Shown: positions 51,201 through 58,051 of the stretch, piece after piece
Position numbering within the stretch: position 1 is the first letter of the stretch
Layout of the letters: each line of letters opens with the position of its first letter
NCBI GenBank assembly: GCA_964653285.1
Contig: CAZZEX010000010.1
Span: forward strand, 10,529 to 74,528
Reading direction: 5' to 3'
DNA from: CAZZEX01 sp964653285
GTDB taxonomy: Bacteria; Chloroflexota; Anaerolineae; B4-G1
DNA: 64,000 nucleotides
Made by a program: the position numbers and the translations under genes
Notes under the pieces: generated by a model
Database searches by the model: none
The model's input: only the letters and a program-made list of their open reading frames with translations
Told to the model about the DNA's origin: nothing

Positions 51201-51406
51201 GCCATGTCGGGCGCCCAGCGGCCATAGAGTACCCCCTGACGGAGGAGCGCGTCGAGTTGTACCAGCCGCAGCAGGTGAAAGGCGAAGTCGTCGGAGCAGA
51301 CAGGCTCCAGTTTGAACCAGGGCCGGATGGCCACCAGACACAGGGTCACGACGCTCAGGGGCGCGGCGAGGGCACGCAGGCGATCGGTGAATCGGGCCAT
51401 TCTCAC
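48254..51406 (-). CDS. giant PTPS-related/GT-C-like membrane protein, paralog 3
   Basis: A 1050-residue protein starting at GTG 51406 (overlapping the paralog 4 stop as GTGA) or ATG 51400. The first loop is EPVCSDDFAFHLLRLVQLD near 32, then LGYGYPFFNFYAPLSYYASE. The C-terminal half has two or three beta modules ending in RPTTGWLPGEYITDARVLTLP. Two palindromes at 49651-49711 sit in the linker after the first membrane part. A word repeat (GGTTTCAGGTTCC, 48577-48611) encodes LEPETGNLKPG. Coupled translation with paralog 4 suggests they are made together. Confidence 0.82.
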   Translation of the reverse strand: MRMARFTDRLRALAAPLSVVTLCLVAIRPWFKLEPVCSDDFAFHLLRLVQLDALLRQGVLYGRWAPDMALGYGYPFFNFYAPLSYYASEALSLVGLGLQPALIATFALAPIAAGLAAYLLARDHFSPRSSLVAAVAYAYAPYLAYDALFRANLAETLAWASLPLALWAMGRLARQGDRRYLAGVALAYAAVLLTHNAFALIFSPLLAAYGLVTALTLPPAPSRRHRLAITGTALLLGLGLAAFFWLPALIERAQVHSDRLLVPPIFVYWNNFIDLRELLAAPRAIHPDLLNPSPPRGLGLIPVLLGLPALAGLWRFHDRPRRVQIAFFAAALVAYAWLTTASSQFVWDSVPLLEYIQFPWRLLGPAALCLAMLVAAAAELPPADWRGSLLVAGAIALLVGGVLFWLDPRHCPGMEAPTVANITQFERDTHTVGTTAKGEYLPRAVDAVPEEVATTVLDPSSLPPGTTVAQQNVLPIGAELTITASQPFTAVYNGFDYPGWRVTIDGTAVPITPDVPYGRITFPVPEGRHGVSIRFGETAPRRAADYVSLACLALTIGLLLWSGRNSTGLKSRCWQPSAAHSRRRSLERLSPAWAGWGLALLGAVALLQQVDTPLRQPGLQQDGTLPHLDVATNVPFEGGLTLLGFNQERTTLPSGDRLRLDLFWTAREPPPGRYQRALALLGPDGLRWSPKGTLPPRNFREPPATLAWPVGTYVQDSHYVETLPGTPPGTYDLSLTLFERETLIPMRVLEAGGQPGPPTLSLGQVTVTRPRRSPDPDEVAMQHRTNAGLGPLTLVGVSLDRSEAAPGDPFLITLFWLAAEPPGKVADLTARLVILAASGFPVATFDLPPTIPSHPTSTWQTGDLWRGQHMLHLPASLDDGDYTWRLTLLPIGQSTDLPSTIHVTAPPHTFTPPPVDVETDALLGDVITLVGTTLEPETGNLKPGVPLTVTLVWRAEAETHTSYHVFLHLLAPDGTLVAQSDGVPAEWTRPTTGWLPGEYITDARVLTLPTDAPPGPYALSAGLYDPAGVRLTDPDGSDAIPLPTITVQSP
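48577..48611. repeat. GGTTTCAGGTTCC word repeat in paralog 3
   Basis: Two copies of CCCGGTTTCAGGTTC and a fragment lie in frame, encoding the EPETGNLKPG turn before a beta module. Confidence 0.65.
49651..49711. repeat. two adjacent palindromes in the paralog 3 linker
   Basis: AGCGCCGCC-gtgaat-GGGCGGCGCT is followed by CCAGCACCGGC-tcttca-GGCCGGTGCTG. Both lie in frame in the linker after the membrane domain, at the place where paralogs 1 and 4 carry other repeats. Confidence 0.75.
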
Positions 51407-54400
51407 TCTATCTGGATCAGCGTGGGTAACAATATGCGGTCGCCTGTGTCAGTCCCCCGCTCGTCGAGGACGCGGAGCCGTTCTCCGCTCGTGGGATCGT
51501 ACATCCCCACTTCCAGGACGTGCCGGCCTGGAAGAGCATCCGGGGCGACAGTGAGCGTGTAGGTGTCGCAGATGACCTCGCCTGGCAGCCAACCGGTGGT
51601 CGGACGGGTGCCAGCGGCCGGTACGTGGTCACTCTGGGCGCGGATGTGTTCGGGCTCGTCGAGGAGGTGCACGAAGGCGACGTAGCCAATCTCTGCGGTG
51701 GCCTCGGCCCGCCAGTAGAGGGTGAGCGTGAACGACTGGCCGGGTGCAAGTTTGTCGCTGTATAGTGCGTAGCCCATGAGCGTCGCTTGGCCATCCAGCG
51801 TGGCCGAGATTGAGTGCTGCACTGGCGGCAGGTCGAAACTCCGCTCTGGTGTGTGGACAGTCACGTTCAGCAGGCTGACGGCTGGCCCTACCCCCCCCGT
51901 CCCCCCCCGCGAGGGGGGGAGTTCTACCCCCCCCAGCCCCCCCTGCGAGGGGGGGAGTTCTACCCCCCCCAGCCCCCCCTGCGAGGGGGGGAGTCCTACC
52001 CTCCCCGGCCCCCCCTGCGAGGGGGGGGGCCTGAGGGGTTTGTCGGCCGCGTCCAGCAGGTCAATGCGCAGCGTATAATCACCGGCGGGCGTGGCGGCGG
52101 GAACGAGAGGGCTGCGGCCGTCGCGCACAACGTCGCCAGCGAGCCAGGCCGACGTGGGGTGGCTGGCTCGGCCAGGGGTGGCACACTCCTCGGCCACCAC
52201 CGTGCCGTCAGGAGCGACGAGAGAGAGGCGGGCGGTGTAGTCGTCAGCGGGAGCGGTCACTGCCTGCCAGTAGAGGGTGAGCGGGAGGTGGTCGCCAGCG
52301 TTGACCTCATCTGGTGGTGGGTCGAAGCCGAGCAGGAGCAGCCCTCCCCCCAGGTCGGCCTGCAGGCGGCGGGCGATCTCCAGGCTGTCTGGGTCCGGCG
52401 GGTGGGTGGGGTGGGTCACCTGCACGGAGGCAAGGTGATAGGTTGTGCCAATTGGGATTCCCGTTGCGTCTCGCACGTCCAGGCTGCGGCCGGTCGTCAC
52501 GTCGTAGACGCCGACCAGGAGGGTGTACTCGCCGGGCGGGGTGCCGGCCCAGACGGCCAGCCGGTGCAGGTCGCGGGCGTAGGTGTCCATTTCCCAGCGG
52601 GACGTGGGGTAGCCAGCCGGGTGCTGGCTGTCTTTCTGGCCATAACGACGGTCTTGGTCGTCTGTCAGGTGAGCGGCAATGCTGTAGTCGGTGCCGAGCG
52701 GGCGCAGGGCGCGCCAGTAGAGGGCCAGTTCAAGCACTCCATCGGCGCGGACGGCATGGCCATCTTGTGGTTCTCCCACGGCAGGAGAAGCGTGTAGGTC
52801 ATAGCCCATCAGGAGCAGTTGGTCGTCGAAATTGACCTGTAGTTCTACCTGGACGCCAGCGATGCTCTGACCGTCGAAACGGGAGTGACGGAAGATGGTG
52901 TCGTGGTGATCCAGGTAGGCGGCTTTGAAGGTGAAGAGGGCCAATGCAATGAGGGCGGAGGGGAGGAGGGAGGAGGGAGAAGAGAGGGGGGAGGATGAAG
53001 GATGGAGAATGGAGAATGAAGAATGAAGGGGGGAGGATGGAAAGGGGAGGAGGGTGAGGAGCAGGGCGGCGAGGCTGAGGGCGGATGCGAGGGTGGCCCA
53101 ACGGCGCAGGGGGGTATCGCCGAAACGGATGGTCAGGCGGTGGCGACCGGGGGGTACATCGGCGCCGATGAGCCCATGCTCACCCGTCGGCCGCAGTTCG
53201 AGCGGTTGCCCGTCGAGCCAGCCCAACCAGCCAGGGAAGAAGTACCAGTTGAAGGTGGCTGTGAAAGGGGATGGCACGTCTAGCAGCAGGCGGGCCTTAG
53301 TCAGGTCGTAGCGTGCCTCCACGATTTGGGCGCCGGCAGGGAGGCAGGCAGGGTCCAGGCGAGGGATGACGGGGTCAGGGCCGGCCTCCTCGTAAGCCGG
53401 AATGAGGCTCTCCGCTGGAGGCAAGCGGTGTACCCAGATGGGCAGGTAGTCTCCGGCCGAGGTGGTGCCCAGCGCACCGGTATCTTGCTCGAAGGCGTTG
53501 AGACTGAGTGGGGTGGGCTCCGGCTGCGGCGGGTAGAAGTGAGGGAACAGCCAGGTGCAGGCGAAGATGGTCACAAGAGCCAGGATGATGGGCAACCAGA
53601 CCCCCCCCGCCCCCCCCTGCGAGGAGGGGGGCCTTATCCGCCCTGGGCCGGGCAGACTGGCGGCTCCCGCGCCGGCCAGGATGGCCAGAAACAGGCCCGC
53701 CGGCCCCAGGAAGCGCCAGGGGAACTGGACGAAGCGGAGCAAGGGCAGGCTATCCCATACACCGATGGAGCAGGGAAGCATCATCGCTGTGAGGGTGAGC
53801 AGCCCCAGGCTGAGCAGGGCGATGTGGAAGTGGGCCTCCCGACCTGGAAAGCGGTGCAGGTTGTAGAGGGCGATCAGCGCCAGGGCCAACTGGGGCCAGC
53901 CGAAACTGAGCGGAATCGGGGGGTTGATGAGTGCCGGGTCCACCGGCTGGGGTGCGGCAAGCAGTTGGCCCAGGTTGGTGAAGTTGTTGTGGTAGTCCAG
54001 GTCGGCTGGGGCGTAGAGTTGGTGGATCTGGACGTATTCTTTTTCCAGGAAGGCAGGTGCCCAGAAGAAGGCCGTCAGTCCCAGTCCCAGTGCCAGTGCA
54101 CCGCCCAGGAGGAGGGCACGTTGGCGGCCCCGACCGTGCAGTCCCCATAGGACGGCAGCGTACAGGATGAGAAGCGGGGTGGAGATCAGCGCCAGAACGT
54201 TGTGGGTGAGGATCAGCGCGGCGTAGAAGAGGCTACTCAGGATCAGGTCGGCGCGACGGCCGTGCAGGGCCAACCTTCTGAGAGACCAGAAGGCAAAGGG
54301 CAGCCAGGCGAGCCCCCAGGCCTCGGCCAGTGCCCCCCGGTGCACAACGTTGTACATGTTGTAGGGGGCGTAGACGAAGGCGATGGCGGCGACGAACCCA

Positions 54401-54867
54401 GCCTGCGGGCCGAAGAGGTCGCGGCCACACAGGTAAGCGCCAATACAGGCGGCGAAAGTCGCCAGGACGAAAGCGGCGAGGAGCGCGTTCTGGGTACTCA
54501 GGCCGACCAGGTGGAGCGGTTCGGCCAGGTAATAACTCAGTGGGGCATAATAGTTGAACAGTGGAAAGCCGAAACCGAACCCCATGTCCGGCGCCCAGCG
54601 GGGAAAGAGGATGCCGTGTTGCAATGAGCGGTGGAGTTGCGCCAGGCGGTGGAAATGCAGCAGGCCGTCGGCGCTCCAGGGCAGTGTTCCTCCCAGGAGG
54701 GGTTGGACGGCCGGCAGGGCGGCGACGAGGATCAGCAGCCAGCCGCCGAGCCGTCGCAGCCAGTCGGGGGTCGCGGCCCCCCGACGAGCAGTAGACAAGG
54801 AAGAGCTGAGCACAGGCATTTTCGATCTGTTTGTTGGCCAGCCACGCCCGGAGTGCTGATTTGCCAT
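51403..54867 (-). CDS. giant PTPS-related/GT-C-like membrane protein, paralog 4
   Basis: An 1154-residue protein, ATG 54867 with GAGG 5 bases upstream. The first loop is GTLPWSADGLLHFHRLAQLH near 58, then MGFGFGFPLFNYYAPLSYYLAEPLHLVG. About 12 helices follow, then beta modules with PPGEYTLLVGVYDVTTGR and RPTTGWLPGEVICDTYTLTV. Repeats lie in a linker between helices (52957-53045), within a module boundary (51888-52031) and in a loop (53600-53632). It overlaps the start of paralog 3 and is the first gene of that pair. Confidence 0.82.
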   Translation of the reverse strand: MANQHSGRGWPTNRSKMPVLSSSLSTARRGAATPDWLRRLGGWLLILVAALPAVQPLLGGTLPWSADGLLHFHRLAQLHRSLQHGILFPRWAPDMGFGFGFPLFNYYAPLSYYLAEPLHLVGLSTQNALLAAFVLATFAACIGAYLCGRDLFGPQAGFVAAIAFVYAPYNMYNVVHRGALAEAWGLAWLPFAFWSLRRLALHGRRADLILSSLFYAALILTHNVLALISTPLLILYAAVLWGLHGRGRQRALLLGGALALGLGLTAFFWAPAFLEKEYVQIHQLYAPADLDYHNNFTNLGQLLAAPQPVDPALINPPIPLSFGWPQLALALIALYNLHRFPGREAHFHIALLSLGLLTLTAMMLPCSIGVWDSLPLLRFVQFPWRFLGPAGLFLAILAGAGAASLPGPGRIRPPSSQGGAGGVWLPIILALVTIFACTWLFPHFYPPQPEPTPLSLNAFEQDTGALGTTSAGDYLPIWVHRLPPAESLIPAYEEAGPDPVIPRLDPACLPAGAQIVEARYDLTKARLLLDVPSPFTATFNWYFFPGWLGWLDGQPLELRPTGEHGLIGADVPPGRHRLTIRFGDTPLRRWATLASALSLAALLLTLLPFPSSPLHSSFSILHPSSSPLSSPSSLLPSALIALALFTFKAAYLDHHDTIFRHSRFDGQSIAGVQVELQVNFDDQLLLMGYDLHASPAVGEPQDGHAVRADGVLELALYWRALRPLGTDYSIAAHLTDDQDRRYGQKDSQHPAGYPTSRWEMDTYARDLHRLAVWAGTPPGEYTLLVGVYDVTTGRSLDVRDATGIPIGTTYHLASVQVTHPTHPPDPDSLEIARRLQADLGGGLLLLGFDPPPDEVNAGDHLPLTLYWQAVTAPADDYTARLSLVAPDGTVVAEECATPGRASHPTSAWLAGDVVRDGRSPLVPAATPAGDYTLRIDLLDAADKPLRPPPSQGGPGRVGLPPSQGGLGGVELPPSQGGLGGVELPPSRGGTGGVGPAVSLLNVTVHTPERSFDLPPVQHSISATLDGQATLMGYALYSDKLAPGQSFTLTLYWRAEATAEIGYVAFVHLLDEPEHIRAQSDHVPAAGTRPTTGWLPGEVICDTYTLTVAPDALPGRHVLEVGMYDPTSGERLRVLDERGTDTGDRILLPTLIQIE
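51888..52031. repeat. 36-bp C-tract/TGCGAGG repeat, four copies in frame
   Basis: Centre words lie at about 51907, 51943, 51979 and 52015, exactly 36 bases apart. They encode 12-residue units of the type PPSQGGLGGVEL in paralog 4. Neighbouring copies are nearly identical. Confidence 0.88.
52957..53045. repeat. purine word repeat (GGAGAATGGAGAATGAA) in the paralog 4 linker
   Basis: GGAGGGAGGAGGGAG runs and GAATGGAGAATGAAGAATG words lie in frame and encode a Ser/Pro/Leu linker (FSILHPSSSPLSSPS) between two membrane helices. Confidence 0.75.
53600..53632. repeat. single C-tract/TGCGAGG unit in paralog 4
   Basis: One unit encodes PPSSQGGAGGV in a loop between helices; it belongs to the 36-bp family. 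Confidence 0.75.
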
Positions 54868-54904
54868 GAATGCCTCAGGAGACGCATTTTGTCAAGTACG
54901 TGCC

Positions 54905-55969
54905 TCATGCTTCCTTCTCTCCCACGTCAAAGTCGGCCGTCACCGCACCCCCCGCTGCGTCGGTGACTTGTGGGGCCTCCAACACCCGGCGCACGACATA
55001 GATGGGTTTCCCTTGTGCTTCGTGGTAGGTGCGGGTGAGAATCTCGCCCAGCAATCCCATCATCAGGAACTGGACGCCCAGCACGATCAGCAGCACGGAC
55101 AGCATCAGCCACGGGCTGGTGCCGATACGATAGGCGCGGTATCCCTGCACGCCGTAGAGCAGGCCGTGGACGGCTTTAGCGCCCACCAGGTATAGGAGGA
55201 TAAACCCGCCCAGGCCGCTGCTGAGCAGCCCCACTGCGCCGAACAGTTGCATCGGGCGGTTGGAGTAACTGAGCAGAAAGGAGACGGTGATCAGATCGAG
55301 GATGACGCGGGGGGTGCGGGAGAGCGCGCCGTACTTCGACTTGCCGGCCTGGCGCGGGCGATCGTTGACTGGCACCTCGGCTATGCGTACTCCAATCAGG
55401 CTGGCTATCTCCGGGATGAAGCGGTGTAACTCACCGTAGAGGTGTATTTGCTTGACCAGATCGCGGCGGAAGGCCTTGAGTGAGCAGCCCCGGTCGTGCA
55501 GACGGACGTCGCTGGCGCTGGCGATGAGCCAGTTGGCGAGCATCGAGGGCAGTTTGCGGGTCAGGAAGGGCTCCCTACGGTTCTGCCGCCACCCGCTGAC
55601 CAGGTCGTAGTCCCCCTCCTCCATCACCTCCAGCAGGCGGGGGATGTCGGCCGGGTCGTTCTGGCCATCGGCGTCCATCGTGATGATGATCGGGCCCTGA
55701 GCGTAGTCGAAGCCAGCGGCGAAGGCGGCGGTCTGGCCGAAGTTGCGGCGAAACTGGATGATGCGCAAGCGAGGTTCCTGCTCCTGCAGGCGACGGAGGA
55801 TGGCCACGCTGTCGTCGGAACTGCCGTCGTCCACGGCGATGATCTCGTAACTGCGGCCCAATCGTCGGAGTGCGGCCGTCAGTTCGGGAATCAGGCTAGA
55901 CAGGGATCCGGCCTCGTTGTAGACCGGGAGTATTACAGAAAGGCCAAGCGTGGGCTTAAGTCTGTCCAT
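54905..55969 (-). CDS. family 2 glycosyltransferase with two C-terminal TM helices
   Basis: From ATG 55969 the protein is 354 residues. The GT-A domain has LSVILPVYNEAGSL near 10, IAVDDGSSDDSVAIL near 43, and the metal motif TMDADGQNDP near 96. Two membrane helices follow (PMQLFGAVGLLSSGLGGFILLYL and WLMLSVLLIVLGVQFLMMGLLG). This is the DPM1/GtrB-type architecture that makes polyprenyl-phosphate sugars, the donors used by GT-C enzymes. Its place just upstream of paralogs 4 and 3 fits such a donor role, which is inference. Confidence 0.9.
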   Translation of the reverse strand: MDRLKPTLGLSVILPVYNEAGSLSSLIPELTAALRRLGRSYEIIAVDDGSSDDSVAILRRLQEQEPRLRIIQFRRNFGQTAAFAAGFDYAQGPIIITMDADGQNDPADIPRLLEVMEEGDYDLVSGWRQNRREPFLTRKLPSMLANWLIASASDVRLHDRGCSLKAFRRDLVKQIHLYGELHRFIPEIASLIGVRIAEVPVNDRPRQAGKSKYGALSRTPRVILDLITVSFLLSYSNRPMQLFGAVGLLSSGLGGFILLYLVGAKAVHGLLYGVQGYRAYRIGTSPWLMLSVLLIVLGVQFLMMGLLGEILTRTYHEAQGKPIYVVRRVLEAPQVTDAAGGAVTADFDVGEKEA

Positions 55970-55984
55970 TGCGATCACGTCCTA

Positions 55985-56047
55985 CGGAATACGCAACACG
56001 CAGTACACGATACATATCAAGTGCTGCGTGTTTCGTGTTGCGTGCAT
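55985..56047. repeat. ACGCAACACG inverted word repeat between surE and GT2
   Basis: ACGCAACACGCAGTAC (55987-) is mirrored by GTGCTGCGTGTTTCGTGTTGCGTGC (to 56044). The imperfect hairpin may terminate surE-side transcription. Confidence 0.6.
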
Positions 56048-56069
56048 TATAACACACTGCCCCAGCGGG

Positions 56070-56939
56070 TCAAAGTATCGCCGGGCCGCGCAGTAGCGCT
56101 TCCATCTCCCCCCGGTCGGCCCGGGAGGTCATGTCCAGGCTCAGAGGTGCGACGGAGACGACGCGGTCCGCCGCCAGGGCGTAGATGTCAGAGTTGGGCT
56201 CGGTGCGTTCGAGGTGAGAGAGCGGCTCGTAGTCAATACTCCCCCCAGTCCCCCCTGCGAGGGGGGGGGATTTACCCCCTCCCAGTCCTCTCTGTGAGGG
56301 GGGCGGCGGCGGGATGGGGACGAAGTAGGTGTGGCGCGAGACGCGGGTCAGCCGCCAGGGGGTCTCCGGCGTGGCGTCGTCGGGCACGTCTATCTTGAGG
56401 ACGTCAACGTCGAAGGGGAGCGCCACCTGCAGCATCCACCGGGCGAAAAGGTGGGTGAAGTGGATGGCGGCGGTGAAGTCCACACTGTCGGATGGGTTGG
56501 CGTGGGTCTCTTTGGGAGTCTGGAGGGAGGCAGCCAGGGCAGGGATGCCAAGGGCCGCTCCCTGCAGCGCCGCGCCGACGGTACCGGAGACGGTAACGTC
56601 GGTGCCCAGGTTCTCACCGTAGTTGATGCCGGAGATGAGAAGCGCTGGCCGGCGGGGGGCCAGTTCGAGCAGGGCGTGCGCCACGGCCAGGGCTGGGGAG
56701 GCGTCCACCTGGTAGGCCGTGATCGGTTGCCCGTCTACCTCCAGCGGGTGGCGCGAGATGTGTCCCTCGTCGCCCTGGGGCATGCTCCGGCCCGCGCCCG
56801 ACCACTGCCGGGCGGGGGCGACGACGAGGACTTCCCCCAGGGGCAGAGCGGCCCACGCCGCCGCTCGCAGCCCCGGTGATGCGATGCCGTCGTCGTTGGT
56901 GATCAGGATCAGAGGATTGCGGATTGCAGAATTGGTCAC
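56070..56939 (-). CDS. surE: 5'-nucleotidase SurE
   Basis: A GTG at 56939, overlapping the lipoprotein stop (GTGA), gives 289 residues; the longer frame upstream is an overlap artefact. SurE motifs are intact: ITNDDGIASPGLRAAA, VVAPARQWSGAGRSM and SGINYGENLGTDVTVSGTVGAALQGA, carrying the metal-binding D, D, S and N residues. It dephosphorylates nucleoside monophosphates and short polyphosphates. The N-terminus is extended by TNSAIRNP from a word repeat. A PPSQRGLGGG/PPLAGGTGG insert lies in a loop near residue 225. Confidence 0.9.
   Translation of the reverse strand: MTNSAIRNPLILITNDDGIASPGLRAAAWAALPLGEVLVVAPARQWSGAGRSMPQGDEGHISRHPLEVDGQPITAYQVDASPALAVAHALLELAPRRPALLISGINYGENLGTDVTVSGTVGAALQGAALGIPALAASLQTPKETHANPSDSVDFTAAIHFTHLFARWMLQVALPFDVDVLKIDVPDDATPETPWRLTRVSRHTYFVPIPPPPPSQRGLGGGKSPPLAGGTGGSIDYEPLSHLERTEPNSDIYALAADRVVSVAPLSLDMTSRADRGEMEALLRGPAIL
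56239..56304. repeat. C-tract/TGCGAGG repeat in surE
   Basis: Two related units encode PPPSQRGLGGGKSPPLAGG in a SurE loop. They are the same family as 42081 and 51888. Confidence 0.8.
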
Positions 56940-58051
56940 GGAATAGTCACCACCGCGCTGCCCAGCAACTCCAGCGGGTGGATGTCGAAGTGCTGCACAC
57001 CCCAGACCTCGACGGTGTACGTCCCGGGGTCCAGGCCGGTCAGGTCTACCGTCACCGGGTAGCCGCACATGCAGCGACACACCTGGCCCACGTTGGTCTC
57101 GACCAGCTTGATGACCTCCCCGTCCCGCCCGGCCGCCAGCGCCAGTTCTGCGCAGCAGACGTACGATAGGTTCTGCTCCACGTGAATGGCTCCACCTTGA
57201 ACGGTGATCTCCACCCCTGTCCACTCGTCCAGGGTATCCAGCGGTATGGTTTCGTCGCACGGTTCCACGTCGAGTGAAAGAGAGATCGGCTCGTCAGCGG
57301 GGGTTACCTGACCGCCGGCCTTCAGTGTGCCATGCCAGACCGTGCCAGCCTGCTGGTGGAATAGAACGCTCTCGTAGTCCGGCTCCGGTATCACCGGGAA
57401 AGTCATCTCCAGGGTCCACATCCCGCTCCGCCATGCCCAGGTGGAGATCCCTACTATCCCTGACTTCGTGATGTCTTGGTGAGCCCACTCCTCCTGCTGA
57501 TCCAGGCCGAAACCGGGGTACGTCTGGATCAGGTGGGCCAGGAGAAGCTGAAAGGCGGCCCCGGGGTCGCTCAGGTCGTCGGAGGCTGGCTGGCAGATGA
57601 CCACGCTTTGCCCTGTCTGGTCGGTGTGAACCTCGTACTTTTTCCCCCCGGCCTGCAGAAGGAACCTGTAACCTGGGGTGATGACCTGGGCATACATCAT
57701 CCCCGGCTGGGGGCAGCCCAGGCTGGTATCCGGCCACTCGACCGCTTCGGAGGAGAGGACGGTCACCTGTTCCGGGGAGACGTCGAGTTCGACAGCCAGG
57801 TAGGCCACGGCCGCGGCCGCCGCGGAATCTGCTGGGGGAGTTGGCCAGGGTGAGAGAGGGCTTACCCCTGGTTCAGGCAGGGGACTTTCGCCCGGGGCGG
57901 GCTGTGCTGGAGTCCCGGGGCCGCCCCCATTCTCAGGGGTTGGATGTGCTGGAGTCCCGGGGACAGCCTCAGGGCTTGGGTGGGGACGTGGCTCGCAGGC
58001 CACAAGCACGAGTGCCAGTAGGAGCACAAGAGCCATGTATCGCGTTTTCAT
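56936..58051 (-). CDS. lipoprotein with Pro-rich stalk, unknown function
   Basis: A 371-residue protein with a lipoprotein signal (MALVLLLALVLVAC, lipobox cysteine at about 19). A proline/glycine stalk to about 75 follows. The folded part starts AVAYLAVELDVSPEQVTVLSSEAVEWPDTSLGCPQPG, a small domain I recall from Chloroflexota lipoproteins that contains a CPQPG motif. The C-terminal half is beta-rich with several cysteines (CCAELALAAGRDG, CRCMCGYPV), which may form disulfides or bind metal. It overlaps surE and the bactofilin-like gene, so it belongs to the envelope operon. Confidence 0.8.
   Translation of the reverse strand: MKTRYMALVLLLALVLVACEPRPHPSPEAVPGTPAHPTPENGGGPGTPAQPAPGESPLPEPGVSPLSPWPTPPADSAAAAAVAYLAVELDVSPEQVTVLSSEAVEWPDTSLGCPQPGMMYAQVITPGYRFLLQAGGKKYEVHTDQTGQSVVICQPASDDLSDPGAAFQLLLAHLIQTYPGFGLDQQEEWAHQDITKSGIVGISTWAWRSGMWTLEMTFPVIPEPDYESVLFHQQAGTVWHGTLKAGGQVTPADEPISLSLDVEPCDETIPLDTLDEWTGVEITVQGGAIHVEQNLSYVCCAELALAAGRDGEVIKLVETNVGQVCRCMCGYPVTVDLTGLDPGTYTVEVWGVQHFDIHPLELLGSAVVTIP

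Noticed and set aside
56940..57260. 107-residue N-terminal extension of SurE
   Set aside because: It overlaps the lipoprotein coding frame and has no SurE homology; the GTG at 56939 is coupled to the lipoprotein stop.
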